DNA from: Streptomyces sp. Ag109_O5-1
GTDB lineage: Bacteria; Actinomycetota; Actinomycetes; Streptomycetales; Streptomycetaceae
DNA: 64,000 nucleotides
NCBI RefSeq assembly: GCF_003814875.1
Contig: NZ_RKQF01000001.1
Location: forward strand, 4,340,001 to 4,404,000
Direction of reading: 5' to 3'
The notes under the pieces were generated by a model. It searched no databases. It was not told the origin of the DNA and worked only from the letters and a program-made list of their open reading frames with translations. Shown here in pieces: positions 50,584-59,245 of the stretch; the stretch's first letter is position 1; the number at the start of each line of letters is the position of its first letter. The translations under genes were made by a program, and so were the position numbers.

Positions 50584-52044
50584 TCAACCCTTGGGATACG
50601 GCCAGGAGTTGGGCAGACAGTGGATTCCGTCGTGATCCAGGAACTTGGTCTGCTGCTGCATGACCGGGGCCAGCTCGCCGTCCTTCTCGCAGGTCACATG
50701 CCCGTAGCCGAGGCGGTGGCCGACCTCGTGGTTGATCAGCATCTGCCGGTACGCGTAGATCTTGTCGCCGTAGGTCTTGCTGCCCTGGGCCCACCTGTAC
50801 GCGTTGATCATCACGCGTTCGGTGGACGCCGAGTCACAGGACACGTTGTCCTCGGTCGTGTCCAGACCGGACTTGGCGCACCACTTGGCGGTGGTGCCGG
50901 GGCTGGCGAGCGTGATCACGAAGTCGGGCTCGCCGGAGGAGACGCGCTCGAAGGTACGGGCGCCGTCATGGGCCCAACTGCGGTCGTCGTTCAGCGTCTT
51001 CTGCACGGCCTCGGCGAACAGCTGCCCGTCCAGCCCGAGGCCCTGCTCCACGTCGACGCGGTAGGTGTACTTCCGCCCCTTGCCCGGCGCCTTGGCGCTC
51101 CCGGGCACGGTCTTGAATTTCCCCGACCCGGTCAGCGTGGCGCTGAGCGGGTACTTCGTACCCATCGCCTGCTCGTACGACAGTGTCGCCACGCGCGGCG
51201 AGGCGGAGACGGACGGGGTCGTACGGGCGTTGTCGCGCGAGGCGGCACTGTCGGTGGCCCGGGTGCCGCCGGCGGCCGACTCGGACCGTACGCCGCTGTC
51301 GCCGCCGCGGGCGACCTGCCCGGCGACGATCACCGCGAGCACGGTGGTGACTGCGGCGGCCGCGACGCCGGTGAAGGCCCGGCCCTTGCCGCCCTTGGGC
51401 TGCGTGGGCACCCCGGCGGGCGGCGCGCCTTCGCCGTCGTCCACACCGGGCGGGACCGGAGAGACCTGCGGGTCGGAGACCGGCGGATACGTTTCCGCGC
51501 GCTGGGCGCCGATGCCGGGGCGGGGCGAGAAGACGTCGGCGTCCTCGTCGAAGGCGTCGATGTATTCCTGCCGAAGCCCACCGGGCCCGCCCTGCCGCTG
51601 CCGCGGTATCGACGCACCGGCCGCGGCGGACCCACCGGCCCGCCCGCCCAACTCGCCCCAGCCACCGCCCGCTTCACGCTGCTGCGGATGACCGCCCCGA
51701 ACCCGGGGGACACCGCCCGCGGGAGTCCCGTCAGGAAGGCGCGGGACACCGTGCGCGGGAGTCCCGTCGGCGAAACGAGGCACGCCGTGCGCGGGAGTCC
51801 CGTCCGGCAGACGCGGCAGCCCCTGGGCAGGCGTCCCGTCGGGCAGACGCGGCACTCCCCGACCAAGCGTCCCGTCGGGCACACGCGGCATCCCCCGACC
51901 GGGTGTCCCGTCGGCCGGGCGCGGCACCGCTCCGGCAGCCGCGCGCTCCGCCCCCTTCCGGCCGGCTTCCCGGGCCGCACCCGTGCCCGTTATGTCCGCG
52001 GCATCACCCTTGGGTGCCGGACCGCGGCGACTGTGGCGTCCCAC
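50584..52044 (-). CDS. DUF3152 membrane-anchored zinc-protease-like protein
   Basis: This 486-residue protein has a disordered N-terminus with six or seven PDGTPxxGxPRL repeats (about residues 40-112), one membrane helix (AFTGVAAAAVTTVLAVIVAG, about 255-275) and an exported DUF3152 domain. That domain carries MLINHEVGHRLGYGHVTC, an HExxHxxxxGH zinc site, so it is probably a metallopeptidase. Several cysteines (CAKSG, SCDSA, TCEKD, HCLPN) may form disulfides. GTG 52044 follows GGAGCTGAGGG and lies 7 nt after the hydrolase stop, so the two genes form an operon. Confidence 0.85.
   Translation of the reverse strand: MGRHSRRGPAPKGDAADITGTGAAREAGRKGAERAAAGAVPRPADGTPGRGMPRVPDGTLGRGVPRLPDGTPAQGLPRLPDGTPAHGVPRFADGTPAHGVPRLPDGTPAGGVPRVRGGHPQQREAGGGWGELGGRAGGSAAAGASIPRQRQGGPGGLRQEYIDAFDEDADVFSPRPGIGAQRAETYPPVSDPQVSPVPPGVDDGEGAPPAGVPTQPKGGKGRAFTGVAAAAVTTVLAVIVAGQVARGGDSGVRSESAAGGTRATDSAASRDNARTTPSVSASPRVATLSYEQAMGTKYPLSATLTGSGKFKTVPGSAKAPGKGRKYTYRVDVEQGLGLDGQLFAEAVQKTLNDDRSWAHDGARTFERVSSGEPDFVITLASPGTTAKWCAKSGLDTTEDNVSCDSASTERVMINAYRWAQGSKTYGDKIYAYRQMLINHEVGHRLGYGHVTCEKDGELAPVMQQQTKFLDHDGIHCLPNSWPYPKG
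51713..51928. repeat. 36-bp minisatellite, six units, in DUF3152 gene
   Basis: GTCCCGTC recurs at 51725, 51761, 51797, 51833, 51869 and 51905, exactly 36 bp apart. Each unit encodes 12 residues of the form PDGTPxxGxPRL in frame. Units differ at several positions. Confidence 0.9.
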
Positions 52045-52051
52045 CCGACCC

Positions 52052-53095
52052 TCAGCTCCCCATACCCGGCGCGGCCGAGCCGCTCGCCGAAGTCGCACCG
52101 GAACCGCCCGCGACCGCCCCCGCGGCCGAGCCGCCGGACAGCACGTCGTGGTCCGCGAGGAGTTCACGGAACGCCCCGGCCACCGCCTCCGGGTACTCCA
52201 TCATCGCCACGTGCCCGGCGTCCGGCATGGACAGCAGCCGTGAGCCGCGGAAGCTCCGCGCGGCCTTCTGGGCCATGCGGTAGCCGACGAGCTGGTCGCG
52301 GCCGCCGTAGATCAGCAGGGTGGGGGCGAGGACGCGCTCGGCCTGGCGCCAGAGCCCGTGCTGGCCGCCCAGCGTGTACGCGTTGACGATCCCGCGCGCG
52401 GACCGTGCCATCGCGTCCCAGAAGTACGGGAGCCGCAGCCTCCGTTCCAGCTCCTCCACCGCGTACTCGAATGCCTCCGGCGTCACGCTGCCGGGGTCGC
52501 CGTAGCAGAGCGCCAGCACGCCCCGTACGCGCTGTTCCGCGGTCCATTTGCCGTTCGTGCGGGTGAGGAGTCCGGCGACGCCGGGCAGGCCGAGGATCAC
52601 CGTCGGCACGGCCGTGCGCTGCACGCGCAGCTCGGGCAGGGCCGGCGAGACCAGCGTGAGCGTACGGACCAGGTCGGGGCGGACGGCGGCGATGCGGGTG
52701 CTGACCGCGCCGCCCAGGGAGTTGCCGAAGAGGTGGACCGGACCGCGGCCGGACGCGTCCAGGTAGCGGATGACCGCGCGCGCGTGCCCGGTGACGGAGT
52801 AGTTGCCGTCGTCCGGCGGCGGCGAGTCGCCGAAGCCCGGCAGGTCGACGGCCTCGCCGTCCACGACGCCTTCGAGCTGCTCCATCAGCTGCGACCAGTT
52901 CTGCGAGGAGCCGCCGAGTCCGTGGACGAACAGTGCGGGCGGCAGGCCCTCGCGCGCGGGCGGGCGTGAACGGACCGAAAGGGTGACGCCCGGCAGCCCC
53001 ACCGACCGCAGCCGCTCGCCATCCGCGACTCTGACGGCCACCGCCTTCGGGAGCACGCTGGCGGGCGGCACGGACGGCAGCTCGGTCGAAGACAT
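52052..53095 (-). CDS. Alpha/beta hydrolase
   Basis: This 347-residue protein is an alpha/beta-hydrolase with oxyanion region LFVHGLGGSSQNW, nucleophile elbow HLFGNSLGGAVST, acid in LLIYGGRDQLVGY and histidine in MPDAGHVAMMEYPEA. The triad is complete. The substrate cannot be told from sequence. The C-terminal 30 residues are a Gly/Ala/Ser tail. There is no signal peptide. ATG 53095 starts the gene, and the DUF3152 gene follows 7 nt after the stop. Confidence 0.9.
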   Translation of the reverse strand: MSSTELPSVPPASVLPKAVAVRVADGERLRSVGLPGVTLSVRSRPPAREGLPPALFVHGLGGSSQNWSQLMEQLEGVVDGEAVDLPGFGDSPPPDDGNYSVTGHARAVIRYLDASGRGPVHLFGNSLGGAVSTRIAAVRPDLVRTLTLVSPALPELRVQRTAVPTVILGLPGVAGLLTRTNGKWTAEQRVRGVLALCYGDPGSVTPEAFEYAVEELERRLRLPYFWDAMARSARGIVNAYTLGGQHGLWRQAERVLAPTLLIYGGRDQLVGYRMAQKAARSFRGSRLLSMPDAGHVAMMEYPEAVAGAFRELLADHDVLSGGSAAGAVAGGSGATSASGSAAPGMGS

Positions 53096-53313
53096 GGGCC
53101 AATGTTACGAGACGATCACACAGTGGTTCATGTGTTCGCCGTCACAGGGCGGCCCGGGCGAGCCGCCGCCGAGCCAGGCGAACGGCCGGCGACCCCGGCG
53201 AACGGCCGACGATGGCATAGCGTCCGCCTTCGGTGTCTCCTACGCTCATAAACAGGGCACCCGTTTGTGGCCCCCTGTTCTGCCAGGGCCGTTCGAAGGA
53301 AGGGAGCCCGACC

Positions 53314-53538
53314 ATGGCCTATGAACCCACCGACCCCAACGTGCTCGACGATCTGAAGGCGGAGGACGCCCCGGAGATCGACGTCGAGGCCTCGGAGGGC
53401 GACGCAGCCGAGCAGCACACGGACATCGCACCGTCCCACGACGACCCCCTCACCGGGGTGAACCCGGACCGCGCGAACGAGGCCGATCTCATCGAGCAGG
53501 CACGTGTGGTCTCCATCGACGAGGACGACTACCGCTGA
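53314..53538 (+). CDS. Small acidic protein (74 aa)
   Basis: This 74-residue protein (MAYEPTDPNVLDDLKAEDAP...) is very rich in Asp and Glu and has no hydrophobic core, so it is probably disordered. ATG 53314 follows AAGGAAGGGAG, a strong site. I recall similar acidic proteins in Streptomyces but no function. It diverges from the hydrolase gene across 218 nt that holds a direct repeat GGCGAACGGCCG (near 53178 and 53198). Confidence 0.75.
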   Translation: MAYEPTDPNVLDDLKAEDAPEIDVEASEGDAAEQHTDIAPSHDDPLTGVNPDRANEADLIEQARVVSIDEDDYR

Positions 53539-53718
53539 CCGGCACCGGCCTGCGACGGGTCCATCAGTGCTGTCCGCATTTCCCGGTGCTTTTCCTGGTG
53601 CGGCTTTCGCCGCCGTCCGGTACGTGAAATTCTGCGCTCGCACCGCGCACAGGACGGTTACCGAAAAGTACGATGGCCGCGCGGAGCAATCCGCATGTGG
53701 ACGACATTGGGAGGCGGC

Positions 53719-54363
53719 GTGACAGCCATCGAGCAGACAGAGGCGGCACGCCCGCGGGGCACTCGCCTGCCGCGCCGTGCCCGACGGAACCAGCTGCTGG
53801 GCGCCGCCCAGGAGGTTTTTGTCGCGCAGGGGTACCACGCGGCCGCGATGGACGACATCGCCGAGCGCGCCGGCGTCAGCAAGCCGGTGCTCTACCAGCA
53901 CTTCCCGGGCAAGCTCGACCTGTACCTGGCGCTGCTGGACCAGCACTGCGACGCGCTGATCCATGCGGTGCGCGGGGCGCTCGCGTCGACGACCGACAAC
54001 AAGCAGCGCGTCCGGGCGACCATGGACGCCTATTTCGCGTACGTCGAGGACGACGGCGGCGCCTTCCGTCTGGTCTTCGAGTCCGACCTGACCAACGAGC
54101 CCGCGGTACGCGAGCGCGTCGACAAGGTCACCACCGAGTGCGCCGAGGCGATCTGCGAGGTCATCGCCGAGGACACCGGTCTCTCCCGCGCTGAGTCGAT
54201 GCTGCTGGCCTCCGGCCTCGGCGGCCTCGCCCAGGTGGTGGCGCGCTCCTGGCTGCACAGCGACCGCAGCGTCCCGCGCGACCAGGCGGTACAGCTGCTG
54301 GCGTCACTGGCGTGGCGGGGCATCGCGGGCTTCCCGCTGCACGGCATCGACTCCCATCACTGA
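53719..54363 (+). CDS. TetR family transcriptional regulator
   Basis: This 214-residue regulator has an N-terminal helix-turn-helix typical of TetR: RRNQLLGAAQEVFVAQGYHA, DDIAERAGVSKPVLYQHFPG and KLDLYLALLDQH. The C-terminal ligand domain (AYFAYVEDDGGAFRLVFES ...) is not diagnostic. GTG 53719 is preferred because GGGAGG lies five bases upstream; an ATG at 53695 is in frame. Target genes are unknown. The alpha/beta-hydrolase gene or DUF3107 nearby are candidates. Confidence 0.9.
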   Translation: MTAIEQTEAARPRGTRLPRRARRNQLLGAAQEVFVAQGYHAAAMDDIAERAGVSKPVLYQHFPGKLDLYLALLDQHCDALIHAVRGALASTTDNKQRVRATMDAYFAYVEDDGGAFRLVFESDLTNEPAVRERVDKVTTECAEAICEVIAEDTGLSRAESMLLASGLGGLAQVVARSWLHSDRSVPRDQAVQLLASLAWRGIAGFPLHGIDSHH

Positions 54364-54526
54364 CGACCGTCCGCCGTCTTCCGCCGCCGTCGGCGCGGGG
54401 CATTCCCGTTCGCTGTTCGCTCCTGGCGTGCAGGCGCGCCGCGTGTAGGTCCCCTCACCGGGCTAATGTGTGCAGCGTACGGCGCGGAAGGTCGCGCACT
54501 TCACTGACCGTCGGAGGGACATAGCC

Positions 54527-54754
54527 GTGGAGGTCAAGATCGGCGTGCAGCACGCGCCCCGCGAGATCGTGCTGGAGAGCGGTCTGAACGCCGAGGAGGT
54601 CGAGCGCCTCGTCGCCGACGCGCTGGCCGGCAAGTCGCAGGTGCTGTCCCTGGAGGACGAGCGCGGCCGCAAGGTCCTCGTCCCGACGGAGCGCCTGGCG
54701 TACATCGAGCTCGGTGAGCCGACGGTGCGCAAGGTGGGTTTCAGCGCGATCTAG
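54527..54754 (+). CDS. DUF3107 family protein
   Basis: This 75-residue protein matches the actinobacterial DUF3107 family: MEVKIGVQHAPREIVLESGL and ERLAYIELGEPTVRKVGF. It probably forms a small alpha/beta fold; the function is unknown. GTG 54527 follows GGAGGG. It stands alone between the TetR gene and a 13-bp terminator. Confidence 0.85.
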   Translation: MEVKIGVQHAPREIVLESGLNAEEVERLVADALAGKSQVLSLEDERGRKVLVPTERLAYIELGEPTVRKVGFSAI

Positions 54755-54765
54755 CCACAGCAGTG

Positions 54766-54805
54766 CGAGGGGGCCCGGCGGACGTGTGTCCACCGGGCCC
54801 CCTCG
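54766..54805 (+). terminator. 13-bp hairpin after DUF3107 gene
   Basis: CGAGGGGGCCCGG (54766-54778) pairs perfectly with CCGGGCCCCCTCG (54793-54805) across a 14-nt loop. It lies 12 nt past the stop codon. The lack of a U tract is typical for Streptomyces. Confidence 0.8.
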
Positions 54806-54926
54806 CCGTGTCAGGCCTCCACATCGGGCCCACAAGTCGCCCACAGAGGAGGATTGCATTCCGCAGGTCACGGGTATGACGGGCTACGACCGTGAAGCAC
54901 GGGCCGGCCGTGGGAGGGACCCCCTC

Positions 54927-55202
54927 GTGATGCTCCTGGAAGTCCTTGGATCCGCCCTGCTCGGTCTGGCCCTGGCGTGGGCCGCGACCAGCCGCCTGGC
55001 GCACCGTCTCCCGGCCCGCCCCCTGGTCTTCTGCACAGGCGCCGCGGGAGCGCTCTTCGGCGACTTCGTCACCCACAGCGCGCTGGGCCCCGGTACGGCT
55101 TTCGTGAGCCTCGTGGGAGCGGCGATCGTCTCGGCGGCGTCCCTGTCCCTGCTCCTCCGCCCGACGGGCCGCCGCCTGCGCCGACGATCGATCCCGGCGT
55201 AG
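54927..55202 (+). CDS. Small membrane protein
   Basis: This short protein of about 91 residues has three membrane helices: LLEVLGSALLGLALAWAATS, PLVFCTGAAGALFGDFVTHS and TAFVSLVGAAIVSAASLSLL. The tail is basic (GRRLRRRS). GTG 54927 or ATG 54930 has the strong site GGGAGG. An in-frame ATG at 54876 would add 17 residues but its ribosome site is poor; an AGGAGG at 54848 lies before a possible ATT. It converges on the ferritin-like gene, with a dispersed 56-bp repeat in between. Function unknown. Confidence 0.65.
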   Translation: MMLLEVLGSALLGLALAWAATSRLAHRLPARPLVFCTGAAGALFGDFVTHSALGPGTAFVSLVGAAIVSAASLSLLLRPTGRRLRRRSIPA

Positions 55203-55222
55203 CTCCACCGGAGCGCCCCGAA

Positions 55223-55278
55223 AGGGGCGCTGGGGGTACCCCCGGCCGAAGGCTGGGGGAGGAACTGCGCGACCAGCC
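55223..55278. repeat. Dispersed 56-bp intergenic repeat, copy 1
   Basis: This 56-bp stretch is identical to 63099-63154. It contains GGGGGTACCCCC and an overlapping hairpin CCCCCGGCC/GGCTGGGGG with a GAA loop, so two folds compete. A further GCGCCCC/GGGGCGC pair lies at 55213-55230. It is placed between the ends of two convergent genes and probably acts at transcript ends. Confidence 0.9.
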
Positions 55279-55326
55279 CCACCGGCCCGCAGCCGCGCAA
55301 CCCCCCGAAACCACCCCCACAGGGCG

Positions 55327-56064
55327 TCAGGCGGCCAGGCCCAGCGCAGCCATCCGCTTCGTGTGGGCCTCGGTGATACGCGAGAACATCCGCCCCACCT
55401 CGGCGAGATCGAACCCGTCGGCCACACCGCCCACCAGCATGGTCGACAGCGCGTCCCGGTCGGCGACCACCCGCTGGGACTGCGACAGCGCCTCCCCCAT
55501 CAACCGCCGTGCCCACAGCGCCAGTCGGCCTCCCACGCGAGGGTCCGCGTCGATCGCGGCCCGTACCTTCTCCACGGCGAACTCGGCGTGCCCCGTGTCG
55601 TCGAGGACGGCCAGCACCAGTTCGCGCGTGTCGGAGTCCAGCCGCGCCGCGACCTCCCGGTAGAAGTCGCTGGCGATGGAGTCGCCGACGTACGCCTTGA
55701 CCAGGCCCTCCAGCCAGTCCGACGGCGCCGTCTGCCGGTGGAAGCCGTCGAGGGCGGCGACGAACGGCTCCATCGCCTGCGTGGCGTCCTCGCCGATCTC
55801 GGTCAGTCGGTTCCGCAGCCGCTCGAAGTGGTGGAACTCGGCCGACGCCATCTTCGCCAGCTCGGCCTTGTCGACCAGCGAGGGCGCCAGCTTGGCGTCC
55901 TCCGCGAGGCGCTCGAACGCCGCGAGCTCGCCGTACGCGAGCGCGCCGAGCAGGTCCACGACCGCGGCACGGTACTGCGGTTCGGCCGACGCCTGCGCCC
56001 AGTCCTGGGCGGCGACACCAGTCGGTGCGGCGGAGGCGTTCTCAGGCTTGTCAGAGCTCGTCAT
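55327..56064 (-). CDS. Ferritin-like fold protein (MiaE-like)
   Basis: This 245-residue, mostly helical protein belongs to an actinobacterial group with the ferritin-like four-helix fold. Candidate di-iron ligands come as helix motifs: GELAAFERLAEDA, SAEFHHFERLRNRL (ExxH), DFYREVAARL and DDTGHAEFAVEKV. The pattern recalls MiaE-type tRNA hydroxylases, but I cannot assign the reaction. ATG 56064 starts it without a clear ribosome site; TATTGT lies 7 nt upstream, so the mRNA may be leaderless. It diverges from the DEAD-box gene. Confidence 0.78.
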   Translation of the reverse strand: MTSSDKPENASAAPTGVAAQDWAQASAEPQYRAAVVDLLGALAYGELAAFERLAEDAKLAPSLVDKAELAKMASAEFHHFERLRNRLTEIGEDATQAMEPFVAALDGFHRQTAPSDWLEGLVKAYVGDSIASDFYREVAARLDSDTRELVLAVLDDTGHAEFAVEKVRAAIDADPRVGGRLALWARRLMGEALSQSQRVVADRDALSTMLVGGVADGFDLAEVGRMFSRITEAHTKRMAALGLAA

Positions 56065-56478
56065 GAAGCGCACAATAGCCCGCTCTTCGCCCCCGGGAAG
56101 CCCCAGGTCATCCACTGTGACTACCACGACGTGACCAAATCGGCCATCACATGTGCGCGATTCCGGGGTATGGTGGTAATGCGCCTGCTGGTACGCCGAC
56201 GTATTTCGACGTCCCTCGACAGGCCGCACGTATGAGGATGCCCGGTCGGTGGCCCGATCGGCTCCGACCCGACAGCCCTCCCGGCTCGTACGGCACTGTG
56301 CGTACGACGACCGGAGGGACACACCCTCAGCGGTACGAGCGCTAGAGCGTCGGCAGAGGTCCCGTGCACTACGGCGTGCCCCCCACGGCCCGCCCGTAAG
56401 GCAGCCGACGTCCCCGGCACGGTCCGTCAAAGACCCCCGCGCTCGCCTCGCGCCGCGACACACAGAAGAGGCAGCACC
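56065..56478 (+). other. 414-nt interval: long leader of DEAD-box gene
   Basis: This interval separates the ferritin-like gene from the DEAD-box helicase. I see no gene in it. It is GC-rich with several short hairpins, such as CGTACG-type elements near 56286-56310. Long untranslated leaders are known for cold-shock DEAD-box genes, so post-transcriptional control is possible, but no defined element is recognised. Confidence 0.4.
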
Positions 56479-59118
56479 CTGACTACGACGTTTCGTGAAC
56501 TCGGAATCCTTCCCGAGACCGCCGAGGCCCTGGAAGCCGTCGGCATCATCAACCCCTTCCCCATCCAGGAGATGACGCTCCCGGTCGCCCTGTCCGGCAC
56601 CGACGTCATCGGCCAGGCCAAGACCGGCACGGGCAAGACCCTCGGCTTCGGTCTGCCGCTCCTGGAGCGCGTGACCGTCCCCGCCGACGTGGAGGCCGGC
56701 CGCGCCGCCCCAGAGGCCCTCACCAACGCCCCGCAGGCGCTCGTCGTCGTCCCCACGCGCGAGCTCTGCACCCAGGTCACCAACGACCTCCTGACGGCCG
56801 GCAAGGTCCGTAACGTACGCGTTCTCGCCATCTACGGCGGCCGTGCCTACGAGCCGCAGGTCGAGGCCCTGAAGAAGGGCGTCGACGTTGTCGTCGGCAC
56901 CCCGGGCCGGCTCCTGGACCTCGCGGGCCAGAAGAAGCTCGACCTCAAGCACATCAAGTCGCTCGTCCTCGACGAGGCCGACGAGATGCTCGACCTGGGC
57001 TTCCTGCCCGACGTCGAGAAGATCATCGACATGCTTCCGGCCAAGCGCCAGACCATGCTGTTCTCGGCCACCATGCCGGGCGCGGTCATCGGCCTCGCGC
57101 GCCGGTACATGAGCCAGCCCACCCACATCCGCGCCACCGCGCCGGACGACGAGGGCGCGACCGTCGCGAACATCGCGCAGTTCGTGTACCGCGCGCACTC
57201 CATGGACAAGCCGGAGATGATCGCGCGCATACTGCAGGCCGAGGGCCGTGGGCTCGCGATGATCTTCTGCCGCACGAAGCGCACCGCCGCCGACATCGCC
57301 GAGCAGCTGCAGCACCGGGGCTTCGCCTCCGGCGCCGTCCACGGCGACCTGGGCCAGGGCGCCCGCGAGCAGGCGCTGCGCGCGTTCCGCAACGGCAAGG
57401 TGGACGTCCTCGTCTGCACCGACGTCGCCGCGCGCGGTATCGACGTCGAGGGCGTCACCCACGTCATCAACTACCAGTCCCCCGAGGACGAGAAGACGTA
57501 CCTGCACCGGGTCGGCCGTACCGGCCGCGCCGGCGCGTCGGGTACCGCGATCACCTTCGTCGACTGGGACGACATCCCGCGCTGGCAGCTCATCAACAAG
57601 GCGCTGGACCTGAAGTTCCCGGACCCGGTGGAGACTTACTCGACCTCCCCGCACTTCTTCGAGGACCTCAAGATCCCCGCGGGCACCAAGGGTGTCCTGC
57701 CGCGCTCGGAGCGCACCCGCGCCGGGCTGGAGGCGGAGGAGCTGGAGGACCTGGGCGAGACCGGCGGCCGCGGTGGCCGCGGGCGCGGTGCCCGGGGCGG
57801 CCGGGGCGAGGCCCCCCGCTCCGAGGAGCGCGAGCGTCCGGCCCGCACCCCGCGTCGGCGCCGTCGTACGCGTGGCGGTTCGGCCCTGGATCCGGCGAAC
57901 GGTACGGCGTCCACGGGGCCGGCCGCCGAGTCCGCGTCCTCCGTCGCCGAGGAGCCCACGGCCGCCCGGACCCCCCGTCGCCGTCGCCGTACGCGTGCCG
58001 GGGCTTCGCAGGAGCCGCTGGCGGCCGCCGCCCCGGCGGCGGCGACGCCCGCGGCCGTGACGCCGGAGACGGTCGTCGAGACGGTGGAGGCCGTCGTCGA
58101 GCCGGTCGCGCCGGAGACGCCGCGCCGCCGTCGCACCCGCCGGTCGGCCGAGGCCGCACCGGTGGCGGAGACCACGCCGGTGACCGAGGCCCCGGAGGCC
58201 GAGGAGGCGCCGAAGGCCCCCGCACGTCGCCGCACCCGCAAGGCCGTCGAGGCGCCCGAGGCCGCCGCCCCTGTGGCAGCCGTCGAGGCAGTCGAAACGG
58301 TCGAAGCGGTCGCGGAGCCGAAGCCGCGCCGCGCCCGTAAGACGGCGGCCGCCGCCGAGGCCGTGGTGGACACCGCCGAGGCCGTCGAGGCCCCGGTGGC
58401 ACCGGCCCGCCGTCGCACCCGCAAGGCCGCAGAGCCGGCCGCGCCGGTGGTGGCCGCCGTGGAGCCGGAGGCCGCCGAGGAGCCCAAGCCGCGCCGCACG
58501 CGGAAGGCGGCAGCGACCGCCGAAGCCGCCGTCGACACCGCCGAAGGCACCGAGGCCAAGCCCCGCCGCACCCGCAAGACCGCGGCCGCCGCCCCCGAGG
58601 TCACCGAGACCGCTGAGGCCGTGGAAGCCAAGCCGCGCCGCACGCGGAAGACGGCAGCGACCGCCGAAGCCGCCGTCGACACCGCCGAAGGCACCGAGGC
58701 CAAGCCCCGCCGCACCCGCAAGACCGCGGCCGCCGCCCCCGAGGTCACCGAGACCGCTGAGGCCGTGGAAGCCAAGCCGCGCCGCACGCGGAAGACGGCA
58801 GCGACCGCCGAAGCCGCCGTCGACACCGCCGAAGGCACCGAGGCCAAGCCCCGCCGCACCCGCAAGACGGCAGCCGCCGCCCCGGAGGTCACCGAGACCG
58901 AAGCTGCGCCCAAGCCGCGACGGACCCGGAAGACGGCCGCAGCCGCAGCCGAGGCGGCCGTGGACACCGCCGAGGCCGCTGAGGTCAAGCCCCGCCGCAC
59001 CCGCAAGACGGCAGCCGCCGCCACCGCGGAGATCCCGGCGCAGGCCAGTGCGGAGCCGGAGGCCAAGCCGAAGGTCCGCCGGACCCGGAAGGCCGCCGCC
59101 GCGGCTCCCGAGGCCTGA
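56479..59118 (+). CDS. DEAD-box ATP-dependent RNA helicase with repeat tail
   Basis: This 879-residue RNA helicase has the complete motif set: Q motif FRELGILPETAEALEAVGII then PFPIQEM, AKTGTGKTLGFG (I), VVPTRELCTQV (Ia), TPGRLLDL (Ib), VLDEADEML (II), FSATMPG (III), IFCRTKRTAADIAEQL (IV), TDVAARGIDVEGVTHVINY (V) and HRVGRTGRAG (VI). The C-terminal half (from about 400) is low complexity with GGRGGRGRGARGGRG, PRRRRRTR and many KPRRTRKTA units, a basic RNA-binding tail. The Q motif is only encoded if translation begins at CTG 56479, which has AAGAGG eight bases upstream. The first ATG (56572) would remove it. It probably remodels structured RNA in ribosome assembly or cold stress. Confidence 0.9.
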   Translation: MTTTFRELGILPETAEALEAVGIINPFPIQEMTLPVALSGTDVIGQAKTGTGKTLGFGLPLLERVTVPADVEAGRAAPEALTNAPQALVVVPTRELCTQVTNDLLTAGKVRNVRVLAIYGGRAYEPQVEALKKGVDVVVGTPGRLLDLAGQKKLDLKHIKSLVLDEADEMLDLGFLPDVEKIIDMLPAKRQTMLFSATMPGAVIGLARRYMSQPTHIRATAPDDEGATVANIAQFVYRAHSMDKPEMIARILQAEGRGLAMIFCRTKRTAADIAEQLQHRGFASGAVHGDLGQGAREQALRAFRNGKVDVLVCTDVAARGIDVEGVTHVINYQSPEDEKTYLHRVGRTGRAGASGTAITFVDWDDIPRWQLINKALDLKFPDPVETYSTSPHFFEDLKIPAGTKGVLPRSERTRAGLEAEELEDLGETGGRGGRGRGARGGRGEAPRSEERERPARTPRRRRRTRGGSALDPANGTASTGPAAESASSVAEEPTAARTPRRRRRTRAGASQEPLAAAAPAAATPAAVTPETVVETVEAVVEPVAPETPRRRRTRRSAEAAPVAETTPVTEAPEAEEAPKAPARRRTRKAVEAPEAAAPVAAVEAVETVEAVAEPKPRRARKTAAAAEAVVDTAEAVEAPVAPARRRTRKAAEPAAPVVAAVEPEAAEEPKPRRTRKAAATAEAAVDTAEGTEAKPRRTRKTAAAAPEVTETAEAVEAKPRRTRKTAATAEAAVDTAEGTEAKPRRTRKTAAAAPEVTETAEAVEAKPRRTRKTAATAEAAVDTAEGTEAKPRRTRKTAAAAPEVTETEAAPKPRRTRKTAAAAAEAAVDTAEAAEVKPRRTRKTAAAATAEIPAQASAEPEAKPKVRRTRKAAAAAPEA
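58483..58914. repeat. 144-bp tandem repeats in helicase tail
   Basis: A 144-bp unit is repeated about three times (boundaries near 58483, 58627 and 58771). Each unit consists of two diverged 72-bp halves, each encoding 24 residues that begin KPRRTRKTAA. The second and third units are nearly identical in DNA, so the expansion is recent. Confidence 0.9.
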
Positions 59119-59132
59119 TCGCGTCACGCACC

Positions 59133-59169
59133 ACGACGGCCCGGCCCACTCCGTGTGGGCCGGGCCGTC
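59133..59169 (+). terminator. 16-bp hairpin after DEAD-box gene
   Basis: 59133-59148 pairs perfectly with 59154-59169 around a 5-nt loop, starting 14 nt past the helicase stop. It ends that transcript. Confidence 0.82.
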
Positions 59170-59245
59170 GGCGTCCGTGCCCCGGGCTGCGGGATTCACC
59201 CACCGTCCCCCGGGCCGTCGCCGGCCTCCGGATAACCTCTCCCTC

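Noticed and set aside
51713..51928. Regular 36-bp repeats resembling a CRISPR array
   Set aside because: The units are tandem without unique spacers, keep the reading frame of the DUF3152 gene and have no cas genes nearby.
53178..53210. Direct repeat GGCGAACGGCCG upstream of the small acidic gene
   Set aside because: Copies are short, GC-rich and close together, so chance is likely; noted only in the gene entry.
55223..55278. 56-bp repeat as an attachment site or insertion-sequence end
   Set aside because: The two copies flank ordinary core genes with no integrase or transposase between them, and the internal hairpins fit a gene-end element better.
56572..59118. ATG 56572 as helicase start
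   Set aside because: It would remove the Q motif required in DEAD-box helicases, and no ribosome site precedes it at proper distance.
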